Shown here: positions 8,085 to 17,788 of the stretch, in pieces | Numbering within the stretch: position 1 is the first letter of the stretch | How the letters are laid out: each line of letters begins with the position of its first letter | Assembly (NCBI RefSeq): GCF_000444135.1 | Contig: NZ_ATDK01000052.1 | Coordinates: 1-51,226 of the forward strand | Source of the DNA: Pseudomonas avellanae BPIC 631 | Lineage (GTDB): Bacteria; Pseudomonadota; Gammaproteobacteria; Pseudomonadales; Pseudomonadaceae | Direction of reading: 5' to 3' | DNA: 51,226 nucleotides | The notes under the pieces: model-generated | Told to the model about the DNA's origin: nothing | Seen by the model: the letters and a program-made list of their open reading frames with translations, nothing else | The model's database searches: none | Program-made: the position numbers and the translations under genes

Positions 8085-9191
8085 ATGAGCCTGCTGTTAG
8101 AACCCTACACGCTGCGCCAACTGACCCTGCGCAACCGCATTGCCGTTTCACCGATGTGCCAATATTCCAGTGTCGACGGCCTGGCCAATGACTGGCATCT
8201 GGTCCACCTGGGAAGTCGCGCAGTGGGCGGTGCCGGGCTGGTCATCAGCGAAGCGATGGCCGTGACGCCGGACGGTCGGATCACGCCCGAAGACCTCGGC
8301 CTGTGGAACGATGAACAGATCGAGCCGCTGCAACGCATCACGCGCTTCATCAATGCCCAGGGCGCGGTTGCAGGCATTCAACTGGCTCATGCCGGGCGCA
8401 AGGCCAGCACCTGGCGTCCGTGGCTGGGCAAACATGGCAGCGTGCCACTGAATGAAGGTGGTTGGACGTCGGTCGGGCCATCGGCTATTGCCTTCGATCC
8501 GCAGCACACCGCACCTGTGCAACTCAGCGAAATGCAGATCAAGGAACTGATCCAGGCATTCGTCGATTCCGCACGCCGCGCCCTGACCGCAGGCTTCAAA
8601 GTGGTGGAAATTCACGCCGCGCACGGCTATCTGCTGCACCAGTTCCTGTCGCCCTTGAGCAACCAGCGCACCGACCAGTACGGCGGCTCATTCGAGAACC
8701 GGATTCGCCTGACCCTGCAAGTGACCGAAGCGGTGCGCGCGGTGTGGCCTGAAGAGCTGCCCTTGTTCGTCCGTGTGTCTGCCACCGATTGGGTGGAAGA
8801 CGGCTGGAACGCCGATGAAACCGTTGAGCTGGCGCGTCGCTTGAAAGCGCTGGGCACCGACCTGATCGATGTGTCGTCGGGCGGAACGTCGGCCAATGCG
8901 GAAATCCCGGTAGGCCCGGGCTATCAGACGCGGTTTGCCGAGCGCGTGCGTAAGGAGTCCGACATTGCCACGGGCACGGTGGGCATGATTACTGATCCTG
9001 CCCAGGCAGAACATATTCTGCGTACCGGCCAGGCCGATATCATTCTGTTGGCGCGAGAACTGTTGCGTGACCCTTACTGGCCGCTGCGTGCCGATGAGGA
9101 CCTGGGCGGACGCCTGGCGACGTGGCCTGCGCAGTACCAACGCGCGACCCACCGCGATCAGCCGATTCATGAGTCTGATTTGCGCGACTGA
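8085..9191 (+). CDS. NADH:flavin oxidoreductase, Old Yellow Enzyme family (XenA/YqjM-like)
   Basis: 368 aa TIM-barrel FMN enzyme that would reduce activated C=C bonds or nitro groups using NAD(P)H. The conserved N-terminus LLEPYTLRQLTLRNRIAVSPMCQY places a cysteine at position 25, as in the YqjM/XenA ('thermophilic-like') subgroup. Further marks are AHAGRKAS, the substrate-binding HAAHGYLLHQFLSP, NQRTDQYGGS and the phosphate-binding VGMITDP with DIILLAREL. The start was set at ATG 8085 because GAGAGG lies five bases upstream and the family begins there; an in-frame ATG at 8001 would add 28 unrelated residues. Natural substrate unknown. A strong terminator follows. Confidence 0.9.
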   Translation: MSLLLEPYTLRQLTLRNRIAVSPMCQYSSVDGLANDWHLVHLGSRAVGGAGLVISEAMAVTPDGRITPEDLGLWNDEQIEPLQRITRFINAQGAVAGIQLAHAGRKASTWRPWLGKHGSVPLNEGGWTSVGPSAIAFDPQHTAPVQLSEMQIKELIQAFVDSARRALTAGFKVVEIHAAHGYLLHQFLSPLSNQRTDQYGGSFENRIRLTLQVTEAVRAVWPEELPLFVRVSATDWVEDGWNADETVELARRLKALGTDLIDVSSGGTSANAEIPVGPGYQTRFAERVRKESDIATGTVGMITDPAQAEHILRTGQADIILLARELLRDPYWPLRADEDLGGRLATWPAQYQRATHRDQPIHESDLRD

Positions 9192-9225
9192 TCATCAAAC
9201 TGACTGCTGCCGGGATGACCGTAAG

Positions 9226-9254
9226 CCGAGCGCCGCAAAGCGCTCGGTTTTTTG
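9226..9254 (+). terminator. Rho-independent terminator after the OYE-family gene
   Basis: Perfect 8-bp stem CCGAGCGC / GCGCTCGG with a 6-nt loop (CGCAAA), followed by six T residues. It lies between two convergent genes. The T-run serves the plus-strand gene and slightly precedes the stop codon of the minus-strand kinase. Confidence 0.85.
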
Positions 9255-11342
9255 TTACTCGCCTTCCAGTAACTCGGTCACACGCCCGATCAGTTCGGCG
9301 ATGGCAAACGGTTTGGGCAGCACGTGCATACCCGGTTCCAGGGTGTCGTGGGCTAACGCAGCGTTTTCAGCGTAACCGGTCACGAACAGGACTTTCAGGT
9401 CGGGTCGCACCTCTCTGGCCGCATCGGCAACCTGACGACCATTCATGCCGCCCGGCAGGCCGACGTCGGTAATCAACAGATCGATGGCCGCCTTCGATTG
9501 CAGGACGACCAGGGCGTCAGCGCCACGTTCGGCCTGCAACACGGCATAACCCAGGTCTTCAAGCAGTTCGGCGATCAGCAGGCGTACCGCCGGTTCGTCA
9601 TCGACGACCAGAATGGTCTCGTCACCCGCGCTTTGCGGCGCAATCGTCAACAGACCCTCATCCAGTGCGACCGTTTCTGCATCGCCTTCGTGCATCGGCA
9701 GCAGGATGCATATGCGTGACCCTTCCCCGAGGGTCGAGCCGATGCGCACGCCACCGCCGGATTGCCGCGCAAATCCGTAGATCATCGACAACCCCAGGCC
9801 GGTGCCCATGCCCGTCGGCTTGGTCGTGAAAAACGGGTCGAAGGCGCGGTCGATAACCTCTTTCGCCATGCCGGTGCCAGTATCGGTGACAGACAACTCC
9901 ACGTACCGGCCGGGGGGCAGCTCGTATTGAGTCGCCGCAGATGCATTCAGATGGCGATTGGCAGTCTGGATCAGCAACCGGCCGCCATCAGGCATCGCAT
10001 CCCTGGCATTGAGGCACAGGTTGAGCAGGGAGTTTTCCAGTTGATGCGGGTCAACCAGCGTCGACCACAGGCCGCGTGACGCAACGACCTGCATGTCGAT
10101 GGCCGGGCCTACGGTGCGCCTGATCAGCTCATCCATGCCGGCGATCAGCACATCGACATCAGTGGCTTTGGGGGCCAGGGTCTGGCGGCGCGAAAAGGCC
10201 AGCAGTCGATGGGTGAGTGATGCCGCGCGCTTGGAGCCCTCCAGTGCTGCATTGATGTAGCGGTCCAGTTCGGTAAAGCGTTCCTGGCGAATCCTCGACA
10301 GCAGCAGCTCCATGTTGCCGGTCACGCCCATTAGCAGATTGTTGAAGTCATGCGCCAGGCCGCCGGTGAGCTGGCCGACGGCTTCCATTTTCTGCGACTG
10401 ACGCAGCGCTTCTTCGGCAATGTGCAGGGCCTCGATCCGTTGCTTCTCGTGGGTCAGGTGTTTGCCCAGCGCGAAGATGATTCCATTGCCGGGCGCAGCG
10501 GTCCAGCCGAACCAGTGGTACGTCCCGTCCACATGTTGATAGCGGTTCTCAAACAGCGGGAGCACCTGATTCACCGTGTGTTTCAGCGCGCTCCGGGTAT
10601 TGCCGACGTCGTCCGGGTGCAGCAGGGTCATGATCGAGCTGCCCACCAATTCCTCTTCCGTACGCCCGAGGATCGCCGTCCAGGCTGGATTGACGCGCAG
10701 GAATATGCCGTTGAAATCGAGTATTGCCAGCGGGTCGGGCGACATCTCCCAGAATGTGTTCAGCTCCAGCGTGCGTTGTTTCAGCCTTGCAGTCTGTTGC
10801 CGTTCCTGCCTGACCAGCTTGTCGATCAACTCCAGACGCTTGCGTTCGCTGTCGCGCAGCGCGTGGTGGTCGAGAACATGCTGAGTGGTCTCGTTGGTGA
10901 TACAGAAAACCCCAGCGATAACACCGTTCTCGTCGATCACCGGCGAGAAGGAAAATGACCACCACGTCTGCTCGACTTCGCCAAAACGCGCCATGCTCAG
11001 AGGCATGTCCACGTAGCGACACGGCGTATCGGCCAGCGCATCGGCGGCCAGCGGTGCGACCTGATCCCAGACGTCAGCCCACAGCTCGGCAACCGGCGAG
11101 CCGATGGCCCCACGTTGGCGCGGGCCAAGAATGGGTGTGTAAGCGTCGTTATGGAAAAACAACAGCTCCGGTCCCCAGAGCAGGTACATCGATTCCGGCG
11201 AGTTGAGCAGCAGATTCAGGGTGCTTTTCAGCGCTGCTGGCCAGTGTTGGATTGGCCCGAGTGACGTCGGGCTCCAGTCCTTTGATCGAATAATCCCGGC
11301 CGCCTTGCTTGCACCTGCCGGAAAATCAATTGGGGATATCAC
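9255..11342 (-). CDS. PAS-containing hybrid sensor histidine kinase/response regulator
   Basis: About 695 aa from a GTG at 11342. The order is: N-terminal GAF/PAS-like sensor region (SKDWSPTSLGPIQHWPAAL, typical of this kinase class); coiled-coil linker (160-195); PAS domain (about 200-300, SPDPLAILDFNG); HisKA domain with H331 in GGLAHDFNNLL; ATPase domain with NLCLNARDAMP and GTGLGLSM; C-terminal receiver with Asp626 in ITDVGLPGG. No transmembrane segments are seen, so it is probably cytosolic. The frame stays open to 11579 upstream, but those residues do not look conserved, and GGAG lies about nine bases before the GTG, so that start is preferred. No adjacent regulator gene: output may run only through the fused receiver. 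The signal is unknown. Confidence 0.85.
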   Translation of the reverse strand: MISPIDFPAGASKAAGIIRSKDWSPTSLGPIQHWPAALKSTLNLLLNSPESMYLLWGPELLFFHNDAYTPILGPRQRGAIGSPVAELWADVWDQVAPLAADALADTPCRYVDMPLSMARFGEVEQTWWSFSFSPVIDENGVIAGVFCITNETTQHVLDHHALRDSERKRLELIDKLVRQERQQTARLKQRTLELNTFWEMSPDPLAILDFNGIFLRVNPAWTAILGRTEEELVGSSIMTLLHPDDVGNTRSALKHTVNQVLPLFENRYQHVDGTYHWFGWTAAPGNGIIFALGKHLTHEKQRIEALHIAEEALRQSQKMEAVGQLTGGLAHDFNNLLMGVTGNMELLLSRIRQERFTELDRYINAALEGSKRAASLTHRLLAFSRRQTLAPKATDVDVLIAGMDELIRRTVGPAIDMQVVASRGLWSTLVDPHQLENSLLNLCLNARDAMPDGGRLLIQTANRHLNASAATQYELPPGRYVELSVTDTGTGMAKEVIDRAFDPFFTTKPTGMGTGLGLSMIYGFARQSGGGVRIGSTLGEGSRICILLPMHEGDAETVALDEGLLTIAPQSAGDETILVVDDEPAVRLLIAELLEDLGYAVLQAERGADALVVLQSKAAIDLLITDVGLPGGMNGRQVADAAREVRPDLKVLFVTGYAENAALAHDTLEPGMHVLPKPFAIAELIGRVTELLEGE

Positions 11343-11635
11343 GTGAGGCAAGCTCCTGACGGGCTGCTTTTGGATGCCAAGGCATTCATATGACTGTGCG
11401 TACCTGGCCAAACCATCTATGCGGGTGAGTTCTGTTCGTATCTCTGTGAACACTTCTATTGACCCTGTTTTACTGGCTCCGGTTGCACACGTTTTATCGC
11501 TATGACGGACAAGGAGATGAGCGGGCGTTACGTGGGTCTGTAACATCCGGAAGCATACTGTTAGTTGGCGACAGGCCACTTCTCTTTAACCTGCGGGTCA
11601 ATGACTCATCTGACTAACCTTGTAGGAGGCTCTCT

Positions 11636-12382
11636 GTGAATACGCGTGGTTTACTCGATCAGTTGCTCAAGTCCGGCCAAAGCATGCTGCAGGACAAAGC
11701 CAACGGCAAATCCGGCAAGCAATCCTCGGGCAGTGATTCATTGATCAATGGTCTGGGCAGCTTGCTCGGCGGCAATAAAGGCAAAGGGTCTTCTTCGGGC
11801 GGGTTGGGTGGCTTGTTGTCTGGCGCAGGAGGTGGTGCGCTGGCCGCAGGCGCCATGAGCCTGCTGCGCGGCAAACGCTCGCGTGGCATGGGCGGCAAAG
11901 TGCTGACGTATGGTGGCCTGGCAGCGTTGGGTGTGCTGGCCTACAAGGCGTACAACAACTGGCAGGCCAGTCAGGGGCTGACCGGTCAGCGCGAACCGCA
12001 GACCATCGACCGCTTGCCCGAGGCTGAAGCCGAGCAGCATAGCCAGGCCATTCTGCGCGCGCTGGTTGCTGCGGCGAAAGCCGACGGCCATGTTGATGAG
12101 CGCGAGCGTGCGTTGATCGAGGGCGAGTTCAGCAAGCTCAATAGCGACCGGGCGTTTCAGCAGTGGCTGCAGGCCGAACTGAACAAACCGCTGGACCCAG
12201 CGGAAGTGGCCCGCGCTGCGACCACGCCTGAAATGGCAGCGGAAATGTACATCGCCAGCGTGATGATGGTCGATGACGAACATTTTATGGAGCGCGCCTA
12301 CCTCGACGAGCTGGCGCGCCAATTGAAACTGGATCCGGGCCTCAAGGCCGAACTGGAGGGGCAGGTCAGAGACGCCGAGTGA
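11636..12382 (+). CDS. DUF533 / YebE-family protein with TerB-like C-terminal domain
   Basis: 248 aa. A Gly/Ser/Lys-rich low-complexity N-terminal third (repeats such as GLGSLLGG, SSGGLGGLLSGAGGG) leads to one hydrophobic segment (VLTYGGLAALGVLAYKAY, about residues 85-105). A helical domain follows (about 130-245; ILRALVAAAKADGHVDERERALIEGEF) like the tellurite-resistance TerB fold. E. coli YebE is the best-known member; function unknown, probably at the inner membrane. The start is GTG at 11636, fixed by the near-consensus TAGGAGG seven bases upstream. Confidence 0.85.
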   Translation: MNTRGLLDQLLKSGQSMLQDKANGKSGKQSSGSDSLINGLGSLLGGNKGKGSSSGGLGGLLSGAGGGALAAGAMSLLRGKRSRGMGGKVLTYGGLAALGVLAYKAYNNWQASQGLTGQREPQTIDRLPEAEAEQHSQAILRALVAAAKADGHVDERERALIEGEFSKLNSDRAFQQWLQAELNKPLDPAEVARAATTPEMAAEMYIASVMMVDDEHFMERAYLDELARQLKLDPGLKAELEGQVRDAE

Positions 12383-12449
12383 TCTGCAGGCCTCCGGCGC
12401 CGCGCATTCAGAGCACGATGGCTTATCCAGAGCCTGGAATGCTCTCGTG

Positions 12450-15400
12450 TTACCGAGACAAATCTCGGTCAAGGGTGTGTTCCAGCCCTTCGGTACTGGT
12501 CAGCTCACGGATGAGGGTGGCTTGTTGCTCTTTGAACCGGGCTTCGAACTCCTGAATCCGACTTTCGTATTCCGGATTGTCCAGGCTGATGTCACGTTGC
12601 TCGAATTCGTCGGTCAGCCGGGTCAGGTCGATTCGATAGATGCGTTCGAGTGCATCGAAGCGGCCTGCATGATTTTCCCGTAGATAACTGACCCAGAAAT
12701 CCTGCTGCGCCGCGTAACGCAGGAACGGCTCGCCTTGTTCGCCGGTTTGCACGCGCAGCAGGGCCGTGTCGAGTTCGCCTGGTCGAATCCGCGCATGGAC
12801 CTCGAACAGCATGTTTCCCGGTGGCACCGGCAGGTCAAGCGCGCTTGCCCAGTGCATGCGATAAGCCAGACGGACTTCCGCCTCGTCTCTGTCGCCAGCC
12901 TGTTCGCGTGCAGCGGCGTCCAGTTCGGATAACCGATAAAGCCGAACAGTCAGTTGATAAAGCATGTTGCCGCGCTGCTCCTGGACGACGTTTTGCAAGG
13001 ATTGGCGAGTGAAGACCAGCACTTCCATCTGGTTGAACTCCAGAAAAATGCCGTCCGGGCAGGTATCGTTGTCGCGAAGCAGCCTGAGCGGTTCCTCTGC
13101 AATGGCATTGAGGGTCATGCGTAACTGAGGGTCCTGATTCGCGGTGGCAAGCACTCCCCAGACGCGTTCCTGTAATGCTGGTCGACTGGCCATGTTGCGG
13201 TAATCGGCGCTTTGACGCAGTGAACCGATCAGGTCCAGCAGGTTGCGTGTATGCTCGCCTGCTTCCAATTGCTCCCAGATCTGGCGTCGCTCGGCGCTTC
13301 TCTGGTCGGTTTCTTCCAGCCAAGGCTCGGCAGAAACGGGCTCCGGGGTGGAGGAGCGGCTGTCTTCGGAAAACATGTAATCCGATATTGACCCGTCGGT
13401 GTCACGGCTTTCTGTCCAGTCCATGCCGCTGAGTTCGGGCGGCAGGTCCATGTCGAAGGTGAATGCGCGTCCGTGACGCTCCGACATCTGCGCACTGCGG
13501 ATGGTTGCTTCGGAAAGCGGGTTGTTCAGCAGGCTTATTTCCGTGTGCGAATGCTGGCTAACGGGATTGGCCAGAATGTTTTCCGGCAAGTCAGTGATCA
13601 GATTGCCCTCCAGCAGAAGCGCTTTCAGGGGCGACGGAATCATTTCATCAACCCAGGTTGGCCATTCGCTCAGTCCGGCATTGCTCAGCGACAGCCAGTT
13701 GAGGGCGGTGTGGTTGAGGCCGGTGAGGTCGTTAATGGCACCTACGCGATTGCCATCGAGTTCCAGGCGTTCAAGCGTCGGAATACGACTGAGAAAATCG
13801 ATATGCTGTTGCTCGAGAAGCAAGCCCTGATCGTTGAGGCACAACGAACGCAGTGCTCGAAGTTCCAGCAGCGCTTCCGGCAACTGGGTCAGCGGTATCA
13901 CATGGCCGCTCATTTCCAGCGAGCTCACCTCAGTCATGCGCCGCAGCAACTGGTCGAGGTCAGACGCTGTGCCGGTGACTCTGCTCAGGTACAGGTAGCG
14001 CACCTGACGACAGAAGAAGTCCGGCAAGTGTCGGGGGAAATCTTTCAGGGACACGTACTGCAACCGCAGCGGCTCGAACGTGCGCCCGATCTCGGGCAGG
14101 TTGTTGAGGCGCCAGTGGCTCCAGATGGCCTCACTGATGCGCTCTCGACTGTCCACATGTGCCTGACTCATCTGTGGAAATGTAGTGACTTCATCGGTCC
14201 AGACGATAAGGCTTGCACGCAGAGTCAGCTGTTCGCCCAGCAGCGTGTTGAGCCGTTCATCAATGGCCCTGTTGTCCCAGCCTGTGTGGCGCAGGCGGTC
14301 GAGAATGTCTTCCGGGAAGGCATCTTCCAGCTCCAGCGTGCGGATCTTGTCCAGCAGGCTTTCGTCGGTCATGTGCCAGTCGACCCTGCCGCGTCCGCTC
14401 AACGGGTAGCCCAGGCGGCCGTCGGCCAGACGCATGGGCGATCTGGAGCCTGGCTTGATTGCTTGCATGTTCAACAAGGGCGCGAGTTTCTGACGGGACA
14501 AAGGATTTTCCTGAACCAGTCTCTTGAGGTCCTGACCCTGACCCTGACCCTGACCTGCATGTGGAAAACCCAACTGGCTGCGCTGGGCATCCGGCAAGGC
14601 GTGGAGTACGGACGCATAGAGGTCGTCCAGGCCATGCAGGTACTGATCGTCAGCGTCACGGACTTCATAGCGGCTGCCATCGCTGATCAGCACTTTGCGA
14701 ATCGGAGCGTCCTGCGACCCGATGCTGTCGATCAGTGCACCACTGAAATAACGATTGCGGACTTCCAGCCTGACCTGTGCTGGCCATTGCGGCAGGGCCT
14801 CAAGGCTGTGAAGGGCAAGACACTCGCTGTCGGTACTGGAAACCGACGTCAGGTAGAGCCCTTCGTAGGCACGTGCCAAACGTGTCTTTTGCAGATAAGC
14901 AGTGGCTTCCTCGGCCATTCGCAACGGTACGCGGTGATCTTTTACAAGCTGAACCCGTTCCGCAGGCGATGCGTGGCTGGCAAGCTCTTGCGCAACCATG
15001 GGAGGCAGCCCGCCAAAGGCTTTCTGGAGGGTTGGAGTGCCGTCCACATCGCCGATTTTCAGTGTGCGGTAACGGGATTCGAACAGCCAGACTCTGCTCC
15101 TTCGGGCGCTGGCAACCAGGCGGGTCCGCAGCGTGGTCAACCTCGGCGACATGCCGAGCTGGCCTGCGCCGAACTCTTCATTGAGCAGGGCTCTGATCTC
15201 GTTATTGCTTAAGCCTTCAAGCGCCTGGCGCAGCGCGTCCGGCTGGTCGGCACGAATGCGCAGAACGTTATCGGGAGCAGCCTGGCGTGCCGGGGGAAAT
15301 GTACCGAGGGTGTTGCCGTCGCCATCCACCAGCGCCAGCGCACGATTGCCGGGCCAGGCGGGTTCCTGGCTCAGCAAATCCAGCTGGAGGGAGGCGTCCG

Positions 15401-17519
15401 CGTGGATGTCACCGGCTTCCATCTGTTCGATGACGCGATCGATTTGCTGATCCAGGTTGAACCGGCGTGCAGTGTCTTCCAGCAGGGCAGGCGCGGGTTG
15501 TTGCTCATGGAGTGCGCGGCGCATGACTGATTCGGTTGTGTCACTGACGCGCAGGATGCGTCGCGCCGCGACATCGGAAAACGCTTCGCTGGAGTACCCC
15601 AGCCGTCGAAACAGGGTCAGGCCCTCCATCTCCAGTGGCCGATCAAGTTCATGCAGCCAAGCTCCCGCGCCGTTATGCCGCAAGGTCGGCTGATAGCTGT
15701 TGGTCCGGGTAGGGTGCTCGATCAGATAATCGCCGCTGGTTGCCGCCGGTTTGACCAAATAGGTCTGCCCTTCGACAGGCAACCACTGCTTGCCTTGCCA
15801 GTTGTAGAGGCCCAGTTCGTCGGGCTGCAAACCCTTCGGCAGCACGATGTCATGGGCAAACGGTGACAGGTCCGGTTTCCACAGCCGCGTCGCGCCGTCC
15901 GGCAGCTCCACCGGCTTGAGACGGCTGACGAACTCAGGCACCTGCACGGCCGCAATACCCGGACCGCCCTTAGCGGCTGCACCCAGCGCCGACATCAGCG
16001 CAATGTTCTCTACCACGTCGAACAGGTAGGCGAAAGCTTGCTGTCTCTCTCCGTGCGCCCAGCTTTGTGCGCCGTCGTAAACTTCATGGATCAGTTGCGC
16101 CGCTGTCGCTGCCAGCATGATTTCGCCCAGCACCGGGACGACGAAGGCTGCAATATTCAGCACATTGAATGCAGTGTCCTTGAAATACTGCACGCGCTCG
16201 TCGAAGGTCTTTTGATCCTCTGCCGCAGTGGGCACGCCGTGAAACAATGCGTCGTCGCGCAGGGCAGCACGCTTGCGATCGTGCAGGTTGTCGAGCAACA
16301 CGCCGCCGAGTGGGGTTTCTCTCAGGTCCAGCCGGGCGTTTCGGTCTGCTTCCTGTTCTAACCACTGGCCTTCGAAGAAACCGCCTTTCTTGACCTTGGG
16401 GTGCAGGCGTTCAAGCAATTTTCCATACAACGCACTTTGGTGTCGCGCCGGAATGAAACGCTGGAAGAAGTTCAGATAGCCGTCAACGAACATCCGGTCG
16501 CGCAATGAACTCAGGAATGCTTCAGCGGAGTCATATTCTTTGAGCGGCGCAATGGGATCGTCGGGTATATAAACGACGATTTTTTCCACCTGAGTGGCCA
16601 CTTCGCGGTCTTTGCCAAACACCACAATGCCGTTCAGTTCGACATCCCATAAACGCAGCACGCTGCACTTCACGGGCAGGTTATCGAGTTGAACGTTGCG
16701 CTTGCCCGCAACAATGTCCAGTACCGCGTCATGTAGCGGCTGGCTGATCAGCCCCTTCAACGTGGCTATTTGTAACTGAAGCCTGATAGATGACGACTCC
16801 AGTTGTATGAAGTTGTCGCGGATCCTGTCGGCCGTTTCTCCTGGTGTCGCAGGCGTACTGAACGCGGATTCGAGGTGCGTCTGATACTTGCCGCCCAGGT
16901 CCAGTTCACGGCACAGCGCTGCAAACCCGGTGGGGGGGATCGCTACAGACTTGCCGGTCATCTGCATACCGATGATTTCATACGCGCACAACACGGCGGC
17001 CTTGATGCTGGAGTCCGAGTCCATCGCGCCGCTTGCTGTTTCCCAGGCCTCGAAATTCTGCAGCGCCGCCTTGAGCAGGCTCTGGGTTGCAGCTCTCAAG
17101 GCGGTGTTGGCCTGAGTCATCGGGTCTTTTGAGGCCGAAATGAACGACTGGTCGACCTTTGCCCGGCCTGCATGGAACAGCCAGGTCTGGTCAACATCCA
17201 CGTCCAGGCCGAAGCGCTCCTTGATGGCCGCCGTCAGCAAGGGCCTGGCAAAGTCTTCAAGCGTGGACAGGCGATCAAGCGCCGGGCGGACCTTTTGTTC
17301 GTTGTCGCGGTGTTCGGCGTACAGGCGTTGCAATGCCGCGACCTGGTCGGGGCTGGACTCGCGTGCGCTGGCCAGCCATTGCGGCGCGGCAGCGGACGCC
17401 TTGCGCAAGACCGCATGAGTGGCGGGTTCTGCCTGAAGCAGCCAGTCAGGCGAATGGTCTTTTATAAGTTGCACGTGCGAGTTTGCCGGAGCACTGCCCG
17501 CCAAGGATGGATCTAGCAT
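12450..17519 (-). CDS. Giant LRR / NEL-type E3 ubiquitin-ligase domain protein (effector-like)
   Basis: 1689 aa in one open frame. Residues 1-1150 form a large alpha-helical region resembling the dermonecrotic-toxin/DUF6543 N-termini of big Pseudomonas proteins, with hydrophobic stretches near 470-545 (NVLNIAAFVVPVLGEIMLAATAA; IALMSALGAAA). Leucine-rich repeats follow at about 1195-1340 (LRSLCLND, LERLELDGNRV, LNWLSLSNAGL, LKALLLEGNLI). The C-terminus (about 1395-1685) looks like the NEL domain of IpaH/SspH ligases. It has the signature C-x-D as DTCPDG (C1487, D1489), where the Cys forms the ubiquitin thioester. There is no Sec signal peptide and no hrp-box-like sequence in the 80 bases upstream, so the export route is unknown. 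The ATG at 17519 has AAGG eight bases upstream. It is transcribed divergently from wspA. The family link is from motifs, not a search. Confidence 0.8.
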   Translation of the reverse strand: MLDPSLAGSAPANSHVQLIKDHSPDWLLQAEPATHAVLRKASAAAPQWLASARESSPDQVAALQRLYAEHRDNEQKVRPALDRLSTLEDFARPLLTAAIKERFGLDVDVDQTWLFHAGRAKVDQSFISASKDPMTQANTALRAATQSLLKAALQNFEAWETASGAMDSDSSIKAAVLCAYEIIGMQMTGKSVAIPPTGFAALCRELDLGGKYQTHLESAFSTPATPGETADRIRDNFIQLESSSIRLQLQIATLKGLISQPLHDAVLDIVAGKRNVQLDNLPVKCSVLRLWDVELNGIVVFGKDREVATQVEKIVVYIPDDPIAPLKEYDSAEAFLSSLRDRMFVDGYLNFFQRFIPARHQSALYGKLLERLHPKVKKGGFFEGQWLEQEADRNARLDLRETPLGGVLLDNLHDRKRAALRDDALFHGVPTAAEDQKTFDERVQYFKDTAFNVLNIAAFVVPVLGEIMLAATAAQLIHEVYDGAQSWAHGERQQAFAYLFDVVENIALMSALGAAAKGGPGIAAVQVPEFVSRLKPVELPDGATRLWKPDLSPFAHDIVLPKGLQPDELGLYNWQGKQWLPVEGQTYLVKPAATSGDYLIEHPTRTNSYQPTLRHNGAGAWLHELDRPLEMEGLTLFRRLGYSSEAFSDVAARRILRVSDTTESVMRRALHEQQPAPALLEDTARRFNLDQQIDRVIEQMEAGDIHADASLQLDLLSQEPAWPGNRALALVDGDGNTLGTFPPARQAAPDNVLRIRADQPDALRQALEGLSNNEIRALLNEEFGAGQLGMSPRLTTLRTRLVASARRSRVWLFESRYRTLKIGDVDGTPTLQKAFGGLPPMVAQELASHASPAERVQLVKDHRVPLRMAEEATAYLQKTRLARAYEGLYLTSVSSTDSECLALHSLEALPQWPAQVRLEVRNRYFSGALIDSIGSQDAPIRKVLISDGSRYEVRDADDQYLHGLDDLYASVLHALPDAQRSQLGFPHAGQGQGQGQDLKRLVQENPLSRQKLAPLLNMQAIKPGSRSPMRLADGRLGYPLSGRGRVDWHMTDESLLDKIRTLELEDAFPEDILDRLRHTGWDNRAIDERLNTLLGEQLTLRASLIVWTDEVTTFPQMSQAHVDSRERISEAIWSHWRLNNLPEIGRTFEPLRLQYVSLKDFPRHLPDFFCRQVRYLYLSRVTGTASDLDQLLRRMTEVSSLEMSGHVIPLTQLPEALLELRALRSLCLNDQGLLLEQQHIDFLSRIPTLERLELDGNRVGAINDLTGLNHTALNWLSLSNAGLSEWPTWVDEMIPSPLKALLLEGNLITDLPENILANPVSQHSHTEISLLNNPLSEATIRSAQMSERHGRAFTFDMDLPPELSGMDWTESRDTDGSISDYMFSEDSRSSTPEPVSAEPWLEETDQRSAERRQIWEQLEAGEHTRNLLDLIGSLRQSADYRNMASRPALQERVWGVLATANQDPQLRMTLNAIAEEPLRLLRDNDTCPDGIFLEFNQMEVLVFTRQSLQNVVQEQRGNMLYQLTVRLYRLSELDAAAREQAGDRDEAEVRLAYRMHWASALDLPVPPGNMLFEVHARIRPGELDTALLRVQTGEQGEPFLRYAAQQDFWVSYLRENHAGRFDALERIYRIDLTRLTDEFEQRDISLDNPEYESRIQEFEARFKEQQATLIRELTSTEGLEHTLDRDLSR
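14531..14554. repeat. Four tandem copies of a 6-bp repeat inside the LRR/NEL gene
   Basis: CCTGAC is repeated four times without mismatch. On the coding (minus) strand it encodes alternating Gly-Gln (GQGQGQGQ, about residue 990). The unit is a multiple of three, so slippage would change linker length without breaking the frame. Confidence 0.85.
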
Positions 17520-17788
17520 TGGACTGCCTTGTCATGAATGAATAGTCGACAAAGCTTACGTTTGTGATCCGGCCTGCAAGTGTTAACTATGTATGTACGC
17601 TCAAGTAGTGTTGGCGCTGGCCGACAAAAGGGCAGCGAGGCTCGGTTATCGGCAGGCTCATGATGTTTCATCTGTGTATGGACCGCTTGCCTGCCAATGG
17701 CTGGGCTATACTCCCGCCGCTTGGACCGTTCGTCGGTCCGCTTCTTGAACACGGCCCGACGCCGTCGTTGAACTCTTGAGGGCTGACT
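17520..17788. promoter_or_regulatory. Divergent promoter region of the NEL gene and the wsp operon
   Basis: 269 bp between two divergent genes. A TATACT at about 17707-17712 could be a sigma-70 -10 box for wspA, but the -35 candidate (TTGCCT) is only 14 bp away, so the promoter is uncertain. GAGGG about seven bases before 17789 is the wspA ribosome-binding site. No hrp box (GGAACC...CCAC) was seen on the NEL-gene side. Confidence 0.35.

Noticed and set aside
13473..15212. 579-aa open frame on the plus strand
   Set aside because: It is antisense to the LRR-NEL gene in a GC-rich codon-shadow frame, shows no domain or ribosome-binding site, and has a biased composition (Gln/Arg/Val/His-rich).
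12450..17600. hrp box upstream of the LRR-NEL gene
   Set aside because: Neither GGAACC nor the CCAC element was found in the 80 bases before the start codon.
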